Positions 39,101 through 47,900 of a stretch of 64,000 nt of DNA are shown one piece after another (position 1 is the first letter of the stretch; each line of letters starts with the position of its first letter). The notes beneath the pieces are model-generated. The model worked only from the letters and a program-made list of their open reading frames with translations. It was not told where the DNA came from and searched no databases. The stretch is from Hydractinia symbiolongicarpus (lineage: Eukaryota > Cnidaria > Hydrozoa > Anthoathecata > Hydractiniidae). A program made the position numbers and the translations under genes. Location of the stretch: NCBI RefSeq assembly GCF_029227915.1, contig NC_079883.1, positions 19,656,001-19,720,000 of the forward strand. The letters run 5' to 3'.

Positions 39101-39439
39101 ATAGTAAGTTATTGTACTTTAGCAAAATTTTTCGCATTTTGCTGTATAACTTCTTTTTTTTTAAAAAAAAAAATGAATTTTAAAAGTAACAGTTGAATCC
39201 AAGAGAATTTTATAATCTTTTGTTTCAAAATAAATAAAAAAATTAACGACTTTGTAAATTAGACTCAAACTATTCCTAAATTTTGTAGTTTTATTTTAGG
39301 TGAAATAAAAATGGTTGAGTTACTTCTTCAATTCGGTGCTGACAAAACAGTGTGTATGGGAGTACCAGCAGACATTACACCTCTTCTACTGGCTGAACAG
39401 CTGAATCATGCTGACATTGCAGAACTATTAAAGAGATAG
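21140..39439 (+). CDS. Ankyrin-repeat protein, three coding exons with a 16.6-kb intron
   Basis: Coding exons: 21140-22318, 22563-22740 and 39300-39439, about 498 residues in all. An AG acceptor just before 21131 suggests an upstream untranslated exon. All junctions are GT-AG and in phase; a codon for glycine is split between exons 2 and 3. Residues 1 to about 330 are serine-rich then helical, with no domain I recognise. The C-terminal third holds ankyrin repeats (NGNTPLHFVISKNDIETA, DGATPLHIAVMLG, then MVELLLQFGADKTVC from exon 3). Ankyrin repeats bind other proteins; the partner is unknown. Exon 3 completes the repeat begun in exon 2, which strongly supports the long intron. Alternative last exons cannot be excluded. 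Confidence 0.82.
22741..23580 (+). other. Start of the long ankyrin intron, no gene
   Basis: AT-rich. From about 23,100 to 23,420 there is a diffuse repeat of the type TTTTGGTGA-TCTG-TGCT that gives a spurious open frame. Nothing else is visible. Confidence 0.5.
23585..24600 (-). pseudogene. 3' part of a LINE, 5'-truncated inside the reverse transcriptase
   Basis: Read on the minus strand from 24,600: the reverse-transcriptase catalytic box and its context (LLYADDLVLIAES), a PHD/RING-like zinc-binding stretch (CGVCRKGVGSNSIFCQTCKHWVHKKC), and the typical C-terminal region (RLYEACVRSVMLYGSETWAVK, RLNWLGHLERME). It ends in a frameshifted tail and an ATGATG-type microsatellite at about 23,577-23,592. 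A stop lies just before the zinc-binding part (about 24,460). It sits in the ankyrin intron in the opposite orientation. Confidence 0.85.
25150..25275 (+). mobile_element. Terminus of the TACGATGGCC inverted-repeat family
   Basis: TACGATGGCCCCTATGGCTC matches the ends of the element in the RPS20 intron. It is followed by about six copies of CACTTCTCTTC spaced 12-30 bp apart, which look like subterminal transposase-binding repeats. An inverted terminus lies at 36,423-36,447, but the flanking six bases differ (CCATTC against GAGAGC), so the two may not belong to one insertion. Confidence 0.65.
25484..26441 (+). pseudogene. HECT E3 ubiquitin ligase-like gene fragments
   Basis: Pieces resemble the G2E3-type HECT proteins of cnidarians and fish. 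There is a serine/threonine-rich start (25484-25730, ending VKWMRDG before a GT). A fragment with KMCDGGGSRFIKLL lies near 25,915. The beginning of a HECT domain follows at 26,179-26,441 (AIEFIGETGLDSGGPKREFF), ending next to a GTAAGT donor. Stops occur between the pieces (for example after DVLLK near 25,998), so it is probably broken. Neither the catalytic cysteine nor the rest of HECT is present nearby. HECT ligases attach ubiquitin to substrates; no activity is expected here. Confidence 0.6.
26469..27311 (-). CDS. SWIM zinc-finger protein, probably truncated
   Basis: Starts at MANNKENIQALNMD (27311); a longer frame reaches 27449 but its first part looks non-coding. The only clear domain is a SWIM finger, CKCKSGVGGCCKHVAATLYQ, around residues 135-155 of this start. 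In related animal proteins this is followed by a YqaJ-like exonuclease domain, which is missing. The frame runs out at a TA microsatellite (26,470-26,485) that abuts the HECT fragment on the other strand. It may be a transposon-associated gene or the first exon of a broken host gene. It lies inside the ankyrin intron on the opposite strand. Confidence 0.6.
   Translation of the reverse strand: MANNKENIQALNMDVDSDSSKGFRPAFRELSGEELVVEEEEIINNSIKLWSRDLSLTPALSHRFMQDDLIDGTIALDNRVRGALKHKILGYQLFKENYVNGVRVKPNVKGNYTLFIVKCYVAASMKRAKYDVYVHLKQSTGEILYATCKCKSGVGGCCKHVAATLYQLVEYKELDLKEVRDDKTCTDVLQKWHVPGEGSNNEAILFSELPLKKLILKKITKSRKRPIVAGKRDYCFMPTSTEDQNSIKTLVYTTSRKEVVDIVIEAADNIPFSFLTYIYI
27715..28140 (-). pseudogene. 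BEL/Pao retroelement, integrase zinc-binding part
   Basis: The minus strand shows the H2C2 integrase zinc-binding region (HETSGHLGIGSKMARVRSKY followed by INRSCGKCKV), then DPLPEER and a TTGVVF-like start of the integrase core, where it breaks off. It is the downstream half of the retroelement whose upstream half lies at 35.04-35.88 kb; the 6.9-kb P-like element separates them. Frameshifted and dead. Confidence 0.75.
29324..32323 (+). pseudogene. THAP domain / P-element-type transposase, broken
   Basis: Start at MPGENCSLYSC. The first 90 residues form a THAP DNA-binding domain: C-x4-C at the start, KSWREKL, CEKHF and the AIPTINLP motif. After 29,690 the frame shifts, and coding continues in another frame to about 29,855. 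The Tigger insertion follows, then a coiled-coil stretch (ENKELKKELKKMQDE) and the catalytic region from 30,768. Candidate catalytic motifs are LLTDEMKIQ, VTSDGASPNRRM and DPRENYFGRQ. A stop after SNFLAG (31,692), another frameshift near 31,890 and the nested insertion make this copy inactive. THAP9 is the vertebrate relative. Confidence 0.85.
29877..30656 (-). mobile_element. pogo/Tigger fragment inserted in the THAP transposase
   Basis: One terminus, TACAGTGGAATCCCGTTAAA, is at 29,875 and contains an internal palindrome (CCCGTTAAAGCGGAC and its inverse). On the minus strand, 30,624 to 30,079 encodes the C-terminal part of a Tigger/pogo transposase (AIRWIQDAWKEVSSSTIKNC, an acidic stretch, then SIKDFFL). 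The other end and the catalytic domain are absent, so it is a truncated copy. Confidence 0.75.
32872..34171 (-). pseudogene. C2H2 finger protein carried by the P-like element, split by a MITE
   Basis: Starts MAALEEDYFGEDDFDAI at 34171, followed by an acidic region and one C2H2-like finger (CDTCKTQQGLTRHRNAKH). The MITE at 33689-33942 cuts the gene after the codons NDDS. Coding resumes in the same frame at 33,688 and runs through SGYVFSTLYRAIGRS to the stop at 32,872. Removing the MITE together with one copy of its target duplication restores one reading frame, so the gene was intact when the MITE arrived. The family is common in cnidarian genomes next to transposases; its function is unknown to me. 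Confidence 0.75.
33689..33942. mobile_element. MITE (254 bp) with TAAGG target duplication
   Basis: Flanked by the direct repeat TAAGG (33684-33688 and 33943-33947). The ends share GTTTACATG and then two CATCCCGGGATGAA-type palindromic blocks in inverted orientation. No coding capacity. It interrupts the C2H2 gene. Confidence 0.88.
35042..35880 (-). pseudogene. BEL/Pao retroelement, RNase H region
   Basis: On the minus strand, fragments in shifting frames read ILIRKLDKKLGWD, KEWESFFHEIPLLDELRFEQ, VIFSNGLGELYGALS (RNase H-like), SNIADWITRGK, then INISKFKN up to the edge of the P-like element. This order is the usual BEL/Pao arrangement upstream of the H2C2 integrase domain found at 27.7-28.1 kb. 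Multiple frameshifts; no LTR identified. Confidence 0.65.
36423..36447 (-). mobile_element. Inverted terminus of the TACGATGGCC family
   Basis: On the minus strand this reads TACGATGGCCCCATATGG then ATCACTTC, the same terminus as at 25,150 and 8,549. It may be a solo end or the partner of the one at 25,150; the target duplications do not match. Confidence 0.55.
36450..37570. other. Non-coding AT-rich part of the ankyrin intron
   Basis: No gene recognised. AGCTAGCTAGC palindromes at 36,925-36,962. An open frame on the minus strand at 37,074-37,256 has no motif. Confidence 0.4.
37575..38013 (+). repeat. Repeat family B copy fused to family A
   Basis: Starts TATAATAATACGCCAGTTCC followed by TGTGTCTGTCTGTCA, and carries CCCAAACCTGGGTCCCCGAA and TTTTCTTGATCAGCGTTT. 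The same order appears at 46.9-47.4 kb and inverted at 39.95-40.2 and 49.47-50.0 kb. Its usual hairpin end is replaced by the start of a family A element (ACAAGAAGCCCTGCGGCTT at 38,012). Confidence 0.7.
38012..38815 (+). repeat. Repeat family A relative without minisatellite
   Basis: Begins ACAAGAAGCCCTGCGGCTT with an AAGCC/GGCTT hairpin, then AAAGATTTCCGCC. It ends with the perfect 7-bp hairpin TTCCGCCTTTGCTGGCGGAA. The core differs from the copies at 5.9 and 12.7 kb, which suggests that shared ends mobilise different cores. Confidence 0.6.
38816..39299 (+). other. End of the long ankyrin intron
   Basis: AT-rich, no gene. It ends with the pyrimidine-rich acceptor TTTTATTTTAG used by the last ankyrin exon. 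Confidence 0.6.
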
Positions 39440-39942
39440 AAGAAAAACCAGTGACATGCTGATAAAAATACGACACACTATCATTGATTTTCTTTCCGGT
39501 GTGGGCCGATTAAAAAACCTAATTTATTTTTTAGATCGCAATATGTTATGAAGTTTAGAACTTTATATTCACTATTTAAATCCTGATCTCCGTACAGAAG
39601 TGTGTTTTGCCTATCCCTTGCTAGTACGACAGATGGTGGTTTTGGTAAGGGCACATGATTACTCCTTCTGGAATTTCTTTCTGGTCATAATGACCATATT
39701 TTAACAGCTTTGAATTCAAGACGAATTATTTTTTAGGCTCAACTTTTTTAACAACCAATAAGAATTCAAAACTGCAGCCACTGAGCAACAATAACACCGA
39801 CGCCAACAAATAACTGTTAACTCTTATTTTTAGCTGTACGTCTTGTAATATATTGTTATATATATAAAAAAAGATTTTAAAAGAGAATGAACACATCTAC
39901 TTTGCATGTTATAGATAAACAGACAGTTTTCGTATTATTGTA

Positions 39943-40195
39943 GGAAACGTTAAGCCCGTGAAAAATCCATGTACTTTTGACGAACGGTTACAGAGATATT
40001 GGGGTTTTCAAAGGTTTTTTGATGATGTTATCAACCCATCCATTCCGAAACAGATTCGTAAACCCAGGTTTAGAAACATTACCCAATTTGGTTTCAGGTT
40101 GATCTTAGTTACCAGAAGGGTGAAAAATAACTGACGTCACCATCCCGTTTCCAAGTTATTTCGACCTCAAAGTTATAACTGCATTACAATGGCTT
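39943..40195 (-). repeat. Repeat family B copy, truncated
   Basis: Inverted relative to the 37.6-kb copy: GCCCGTGAAAAATCCATG, then the CAAACGGATTCG-like block, AACCCAGGTTT and GTCACCATCCCGTTTCCAAG. No coding capacity. Confidence 0.6.
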
Positions 40196-41329
40196 CATTC
40201 TGTTCACAAGAGTTGTGCGCGGCTTAATTTCGGAATCACGGCACAACCCCCAAAAACAAGGAAACATACTAAGAACCTGATTAAACCTGAGTTTGGCAAG
40301 AAAGTTCGGGTAGTGGAATTTAAACGCTGCAAGATTCTAACTACGCATCAATGTTTTCCGTATCTTACGTAGTAAAGGTAGTACCTACCATTTGACACTT
40401 TTAGCCATGTTGGGAACGAAGATAAATAAAAGACAAATCTGTATTTTGCAGTCTTCGTAAGAAAATCATATGAGTGATGAAAATTGTAGTCATAAAAATA
40501 TATTTAAAAAATGCTCGCGTTAATAAGAGCACCCATACACATCAGAAAACCAACTATACTTCAACATATTTGCATACTCATGGGCGAAACTAACATAGCT
40601 TTTTTACAAGAGGTTGTGGTATTGCTCAAAATGGAGCCTTCCATCGTTAAGCACTAAAAAATATTACGGTAATTAGTGATGAAAGCGTTGTTAGGAATGC
40701 TGTTAATGATCTGGAAATACAATTCACGATATTACAAGTACCACTAAATGCTCGATCATGTTTTCAACGTTCTGAAAATATACGTTACATTAAAATGCTC
40801 AATCATTGGCAAATTATACCGAGCATTCTAAGGGGGGCTATTACAGAGCAAGCTGACAAAATTTTATGTGGTAGGTCCTGTCGCGCACACTGGGCTGACT
40901 TTACTATTTTTTTGTATAATAAAGTTATTTCAGTTGGAGAAATCACATGTTTTCTGTACATTATTAACAAAAATTTTAAAAAACAAATATTTATTAAAAA
41001 ATTTATCTCGTTTCATAACCCTTGTGATGAAAATAATGCTCTCAACAACAACTCTTCCTGCACAAAAGTTTCTGTTGTGAAATGTGTGCTTTCAGAATTT
41101 TCTAACAACAACAAAAAAATACTAGTAACTTAACTGGCACGAAACCTAATATGAGAAAACCTAAGAAGTTGAACGAAGTTAAACGAAGTGACGGTGTTAT
41201 ATATACTGTTTAAATGTTTAATTTATAGATTCTCTGCTTTGTTATCGACTTTCTTGCTTAGCAAAATTCATTTAAAGAAAAACAAATGAATTATTTAAGA
41301 TCGCATCTCATAAAATTTTCACAGCTACT
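40196..41329. other. No recognisable gene
   Basis: AT-rich. The frame at 40,795-41,133 is mostly low-complexity lysine/asparagine and shows no domain. Confidence 0.4.
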
Positions 41330-41800
41330 TGCAAATTTATTTATTTTATTTATTTATTTATTTAAAGTTGGATCCAGTATAGTTACACGGTACTAATTTA
41401 CACCAACTATCAAATTGAAACATGTAAATACTAAGTGATAAAAATACAAATAAAATACTAAAATAAATCGTCGATTGATCCCCGAATGAGCAGCACAGAG
41501 TTTATATATATTACAACGTGCCTGATAACATTTGAATTCTTTTAGATCTGTCACATTTTTGACACACGCAGGTAGGTAATTCCAGGCTAGGCTAGCGCGA
41601 AATTAAAAAGAATTCTGCCAGATACTGCTTTTAGGTGGAATGACAAGTACAGTACCACGCCTGAAACTGTAAGTAGTCTCCTTCTTTTGAAAAATATGCC
41701 ACATTAGTTCAGGGTTCAATCCATGAAGACACTTATAAACTTCAGTTACAAGGTTTTTCAGATTTCTATCATGGATAGACATCATACTAGATATTTGCAA
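41330..41800 (-). pseudogene. LINE 3' fragment
   Basis: On the minus strand it reads DRNLKNLVTEVYKCLHGLNP and YSFRRGTVLVIPPKS, then in another frame LAWNYLPACVKNVTDLKEF, the usual C-terminal region of CR1/Rex-like LINEs. It ends in a TAAATAAATAAATA tail at 41,340-41,363. 5'-truncated and dead; it lies just downstream of the potassium channel gene. Confidence 0.75.
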
Positions 41801-41922
41801 TATTTCTGTATAGGTTTTCTGCGAAACAATAATAGCAATAATACATTCTGTTAGCTAATTAATGAGTTCTTCTTTTTCCTGTTTTGTTTTTTTTCCCTTT
41901 TTTTGTATTCGCAAAATATTAC

Positions 41923-44216
41923 TTACAACATTTGATTTCTATCTGCTGGAAAATGCATTGTCCCCTCTTTCCTCATCAATGTTATTGTATTAGATCGTAA
42001 GCGTTGTTGCAAAACATCATCATGTATATCATTCGGTGTTTCGTTTATTTTGGTAGTTATAGATCGGTCATTCCCAACTGCTGATGACATTTTGATACTA
42101 GAATCTGATGTCAATACGAAATTGTCTTTGGTGAACGCATTGGAGATGTTACAATTATTCCTGTTTAAAGAAACAAGAGAGTTATTGCGATTTATTTTAG
42201 GTGTAATAAGGCTGTTTGACAACGTGGATATAGCACTAGAAATGGCACTGGTATCGATGCACCTTGGTGTGGGTTCATTTGTAAAGTTGTTTTTGTTCGC
42301 ATGGCCGTTCTTTTGTGTTGCATTGTTATTGCATTTATAATTATGCTCATTGTTAATTTTACGTTCAGTTTTACGCGAGTTGTTGTCGTCATAATGTTCT
42401 TTTAGATTTTTGTAGCCAGCTCGTGATACAACAGTTCGCCTAACTTTCCAATCAGGTTCGCTAATTTGTGCCAAATGTTTTGTCTGAAAGCGCGGTAAAT
42501 TAGTAGCTAAATCCGTCTTCAGCGAACAAGACGACTCGGACTCAGCAATAGTACTAAGCTTTCTAACCTCTTTATGATGGTTTGTGTTTTCTTTCGTTGT
42601 GCTTTTTGAATTTTTTGCGCAACTATTAGTGCTAAAATTAGGACGTCTGGGGCGAGAATTAAACGATTCTTTAAGGCAACTGATTTCAAACTTGGGCATG
42701 ACAACCATCATTTGATTGACCGATGTGATACAACCATCTTCATTGCAATCATTATCAACTAAAACACTTTTGTAAACATTGCTTTGTTTCCTTCGCGCAG
42801 TAATTCTTGCTCTTGCAGCTGCCCGACGCCATTTCGAGGCAGGATCAGTGCCTTGCATTTTTTGCACTTTCCTATATTCGTTTTGCAGAATAGCTTCTAT
42901 TGTGTTTACCGCCTTCAACTCACTTTTCCCCTCCGCATCACAATTTTCGGCCTTTAACCGAATCCTATCTATAGCTTTTTGGATAGCTGCAAAGGAACCA
43001 AGGCCAATCCCATCATCATGTACCGAAATAATACTAGCTCGTGCAGAAATCCTTTGGCTCGCATCTGAAGTGTTTTTCGGTTTGTCATTAGAGACAATAA
43101 TGCATGGAATGACTGATAATTTTACTGCCGCGTCATGTAGAAGTAATTTTATTTGCGTCGCAGCCAAATTTAATGCAATGTAAGTTATTACAACGCCAAA
43201 CATGATAAAGCACCAATTTATTATTTGATATACTGGATGGAAATTATATTCTGATTTGAATTTTGATGGTACAAAATCGCCGAGACCGATTGTCGTGAAG
43301 GCCACGATAACGAAATAAAATCCTTCAAAATATGTCCAATCTTCAAAATGAGCAAAAGCAAAAGCACAAACTGAAACAGTTAAAATAAATATGACGCTTA
43401 CCATGGTTAAAATCCGACTAATCGGTAATGTGTGAACGTCGTGACGTTTAATAAAATCGTTGGTTGGTAGTATCATATAAAGTTTGTTTAGGAAATTCTT
43501 TAAAAGTGTAATTATTCTTTCGAGTAGCACATTCATAAAAAGTACATAGAGTGGTATACTTGTGAGGGCAAATACAATTAAAGCTAGTTGTCCGAAGAAG
43601 GTCGACGGCGAAGCGTGACCAAAACCTGAATCAACAATATTATTGAAATATTAAAAGTAGAGAACAAAAGAAGAATAAACCACATGGCATGCAGGAAACA
43701 CTGCAAAATTGTATCAGTATATACTTTTTTTTAATTGGTTACTTACGAATTCTCACTACACATTTCACTGCAGTTGATGTGCTCGAATTAACGTAAGTTT
43801 GAATTAAGAATCGCAAAATAATCTTGGATAAATAAAGACATAAGGAAACTCATTAGAAAAAGTCCTGGTTGTAATCTTGGAGAAATAAAGACATAAGGAA
43901 ACTCATTAGAAAAGTACGTACCAATTGTTGTGATAACCGTTCCCGAAAAATAAAACGAACCAACGAAATCCCATTTTCTATTCTCTTGACTTTCTTGACC
44001 AATTTCACAAGCTTGTTCATGTGTTTGAACGATTTGATACATCAAGTCCATGGAGATGTTATTCTTCGTTTGTAAACGCGTAAATAATTCTACGTATCTT
44101 TCAATAGACTTTGCTTCATTCTCCGACTCCAGAAATTGGAAAAGAAACCCGCCTAATAGCATATATAACAGCAGAACAGCAGAAAGAAAAAGAGTAAGAA
44201 ATGTTTCTTCTTTCAT
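41923..44216 (-). CDS. Two-pore-domain potassium (K2P) channel, two exons
   Basis: Background potassium leak channel in the cell membrane; two such subunits form one pore. Exon 1 is 44216-43922 (start MKEETFLTLFL; an upstream in-frame ATG at 44279 is less likely). Exon 2 is 43625-41923. The donor GTACGT and an AG acceptor split a glycine codon inside the first selectivity filter, TTIG/FGH, the splice position typical of this family. About 665 residues. Segments in order: M1 (TFLTLFLSAVLLLYMLLGG), pore 1 (GTVITTIGFGH), M2 (QLALIVFALTSIPLYVLFM), M3 (VSVIFILTVSVCAFAFA), pore 2 (VAFTTIGLGDFVP), M4 (INWCFIMFGVVITYIALNL). The tail of about 400 residues is rich in Ser, Asn and Arg and is likely regulatory. 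Intact. I cannot assign a subfamily. Confidence 0.93.
43821..43915. repeat. 54-bp direct duplication in the K2P intron
   Basis: AATCTTGGATAAATAAAGAC and the following 21 bases at 43,821 recur almost exactly at 43,875 (AATCTTGGAGAAATAAAGAC). The second copy ends beside the splice donor. Confidence 0.8.
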
Positions 44217-44279
44217 TGTGAATACAATTTTACATGGCTTGAACAAGTACAGATCTTTTGAATAACAAAAGGTATTCAA

Positions 44280-45460
44280 TACAAATTTTTCTTATGTTAG
44301 TAGTTTAAACAAAAAAATAAAATAAAAAACGGAAATTCTTGAAAACTCCCTCAAGAGTATAAATAAATGAATATATTGGGTCTTATAACTATAAAAATTA
44401 AAATTATATAATTATACTATAAACTTTAAAATAAATACATACTTACATAAAAAGATGGATATTATTACACATTTATGTATGCAGCAACTAGCAAGCGTAC
44501 TACATAATTTAAGAGCAGGTGGATGGGCTAATGAAATGGTAAAGAAACTGAACAAAAATAAACAAACAAACAAGCAAACAAAAATAAAATGGGGCTTTAT
44601 CTATGGTATTTTGAAACAAACCACTCAATTGTACCCAAGATATTCAACCCTTTAATTGCAATTTGACGCTGTGTCCACCCACATATTTAGCATAATTAAT
44701 GGCTAATTATAACTTTGTTCATATAACAAGTTTAAAGTGGAGAAAGTTAACAATCCATTTCATCACTATCCCCAGACACGATTAACAAGCAAGAAAATTT
44801 TCCCACTCCTTTATGTAATATCACTTGTCATTCTTTGTCAAAATATGCAATGATTTTTTTTATTTATTACCGCCTACCGTTTTTGTTTTGTTTGAAGTTG
44901 ACAACTATACGATAAAGTTTTTTTTATCAGGAATTCTTCAAGAAATTCACATTTAACTATATACAACTTCATTTAAATTTGAAAGAAAATGCTGTAAATA
45001 CACCAATGTGGTTTTATTTTTTTCTCGGAAATAATTTGAAACAGGATGGCTTATTCGAAGAGGAAGGGAAAGTTAAGTAACGGAAAGTTGATGCCAACAC
45101 TGATTTATCTTGATACAAACAAAAAAATAAATCAATAACAGAGATAATACCGAAGTGAATGAATATATAACAACTCAAAAAACTTCCTTCAAGATCAGTA
45201 ACTTTCACAGTTATATTCAGTATTTCCATTTTTAAATGGTATTTTTTCCGGGTGTAACAATATTTGTTTCAACCTAGGAGACGAAACTGAAGATATTCCA
45301 TTGTACTAAACGCGGTTTAAAGTAGGTGCTTTATTCAGCTTATATTTTTTAATTTTGGCGCTTTAAATTTCTAACAAATTGATAATTAAAAAACTCAAAA
45401 CGTGATTGATTTAAAGAAAACAATCTTTATTTAATATACAAACTCGCCACTTTGCTTTCT
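44280..45460. other. Upstream region of the K2P gene
   Basis: AT-rich, no other gene recognised. It should contain the channel promoter, but I see no clear core element. Confidence 0.4.
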
Positions 45461-45565
45461 TCATATTTCATCAATGTTTTCATCCATAAGCCCGAATTCA
45501 CAAGCACCACGTGTAACTTCCTCGGGATCTTCTTCTTTTTGTTTTGATTCTGCTTCATCAGACAT
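45461..45565 (-). CDS. Possible small acidic protein, 34 residues
   Basis: A short frame on the minus strand, MSDEAESKQKEEDPEEVTRG ... ENIDEI, followed about 30 bases after the stop by AATAAA (minus strand, 45426-45431). Composition is acidic and unlike the surrounding AT noise. It could be a genuine small gene, or the coding end of a gene with upstream untranslated exons. I do not recognise it. Confidence 0.4.
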   Translation of the reverse strand: MSDEAESKQKEEDPEEVTRGACEFGLMDENIDEI

Positions 45566-46790
45566 TTTTTATCATTTTTTATGTTAAATTTTTTACGCTA
45601 ATTTACATACATAAAACAACATAGTGTACATAGTGCACAATAAAAACACTACATTAACGAACGATATTCAATTTCGACCCATTTCTATTCAGAAACAATA
45701 ACCATAAATATGTAATAACCCCCCAAAAAAACAATACAATAAAGAAATAAACAGTGCAACAAATTCAACAAATTAACACCTTTTAAAAAAACACACTGAA
45801 CTTGAACACAAAGTCACAAAAATACAAAGCGGAAAAAAATAAAAAATTCACGGCTTTTTTTGTAACAAATGAAAAAATAAAAAAATATTTTTTCTGATAG
45901 ATGCCATATTTTATTTTGTAGGCCGAGATTAGGCAAATGTCTAGGCTGCCTAACCCTAGATCCGCCCGTGGATTTTTCCGGCAACTTTCAAATGTTATTG
46001 CTCTTTTCAGGCCTTTTTTGGCTTCCATTTTCTCCGTGGTGTTCTAAACATTTTTTACAATTTTTATATTCCTCAATTTAGTGTGCAAAACCACATAATC
46101 TCCAGTAAACCACATAATCTCCAGTGAAGCACATAATCTCCAGTGAAGCACATGATTTATCAAGGGTTATGTAATATATGTTACGAAACATCGCGAGATT
46201 AGCTATGGCCGAATTAGCACCGTTTATTCGAGTTTTCCGAAAAGCAAGCTATTTTTAGTCCACATTATAATCCAAAGTCCTTTTTGCATGGTCAAATTAG
46301 ATCAGTAATTAACTTGTTCTACAACCTTCTATTAGTGGATACAAGAATCGTAATATATCGTGCAATCACACCCCATGTCATCACACCTTTTCCATGTTAT
46401 TTTGGCTCAAAATAAGAAGTGCGATGTAATAGCTTTTTTAATGCTTTGACGACTGTCTTATTTATTTACATGGTTACGAAATGTTAAAATGGTAACTTTG
46501 TATCGTGGTAAATTTTTATATAAAAAAATCAATGCTACAATTTACACTTGATTTTCTAAATGTGAAACTTTATAACACCAAAATCAAACCTAAAAATAAG
46601 GAGGAAATTTTGCTTCAGTCCAAGATGTTCAGCCTGAGATTTCTTTTTCTGTCCTTATAGTTTCATAAAATTGCACTTTTCAGTAAATCGCAAAAAAGGT
46701 ATATATATACGCAAGAGTAAGAAAAAGTAATGTCAGCATTGGCCCTCACAAACACACTGTGATAGAGGCAACGTGAAAACAAATTCTAAA
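45566..46790. other. Non-coding AT-rich interval with a short tandem repeat
   Basis: No gene recognised. A 21-22-bp unit, CACATAATCTCCAGT(G/A)AA, is repeated about three and a half times at 46,091-46,152. Confidence 0.5.
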
Positions 46791-47900
46791 TCTTAATTAG
46801 TGGATGGGTTGCTGACGTCATCAAAATTTAAGTGACGTTTCTTTTTCATTTTTATCCTGCCTCAGTGGATTATTCCACGGGCTTTATTGACTAGTTATCT
46901 ATATAATAATACGCTAGGTGTGTCTGTGTATCTGTAATAGGCAAAGTCGATATACTTATTTTCCTTTGATTTAGCCGAAAAATGCATGTCTAATTTGTTA
47001 AATTTTCTGACATTACGGCACGACGTCAATAACGCTACTTTACCATAAATATCCTATATTAAATTGACGAAGCCAGTACAGTGCACCTAAAACTTTGAGG
47101 CCAAATAACTTGGAAACGAAGTGATGACGTCAATGATTTTTCACTGCGTGGGTAACTAGGGACCACTTAGGACCAATTTAGGTAACTTTCCCAAACCTGG
47201 GTCCCCAAAATCCGTTTCGAAATGGACGGATAGATAACGTCATCACAAAAACCTTGAAACCCTAATATCTCTGCAACCATTGGTCAAAAGTACATGATCC
47301 TATACATTTTCTTGATCAGCGTTTCAAGATCTATACGATGAAGGCAACGGCTATACAAATTTTGGTTTTGCCGAGCCATTGTTAACATCATCAAAATTTA
47401 AATGCACCTTTTTTAATTTTTCCTCTGCCTAAGTTGATTTTTCCACGGGGCCTTTTCGACTAGTCTCTATTATAATACGCTAAATGTGTCCGTCTGTCTG
47501 TCTGTAATAGGCAAAGTGGATATCGTCATTTTCCTTTGATGTCGCCGAAAAACTTATGTCTGATTGTTAATCTATCTAACGTTACGGCGAGATGCGAATA
47601 ACATTGATTGAACGTCAATATCTTATATTAATCTAGCCGATAAAGCCCGTGGAAAGATCCACTGAGACCAGATAAAAATAAAAAAAAATGCGTCATTTGA
47701 ATTTTAATGACGTCAACAACCCATCCACCAATAAAATAATTTAGAACCTTGTTTTCATGTTGCGTCTATTGTGTAGAGTTGGAAATTCTGAGCAAAATAA
47801 TGTATAAAGATAGATTTTTATACCACATTGCTGCACGCAATGCGGCATAAAAAGGGCAGCCGAACTCATGGATTTTTTCACGGGCTACGGACTAGATTTT
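46791..47900. repeat. Mosaic of family B repeats
   Basis: A copy starting TATATAATAATACGCTAGG at about 46,900 runs through the CCCAAACCTGGGTCCCCAAA block and ends TTCCACGGGGCC TTTTCGACTAG at about 47,463. It is followed directly by another start (TATTATAATACGCTAAATG) and then by inverted pieces with GCCCGTGGAAAGATCCACT and a GCGGCATAAAAAGG end. Nothing coding. Confidence 0.6.

Noticed and set aside
40795-41133. Possible 112-residue protein
   Set aside because: Mostly low-complexity Lys/Asn/Phe sequence in AT-rich DNA, with no motif, splice context or neighbour to support it.
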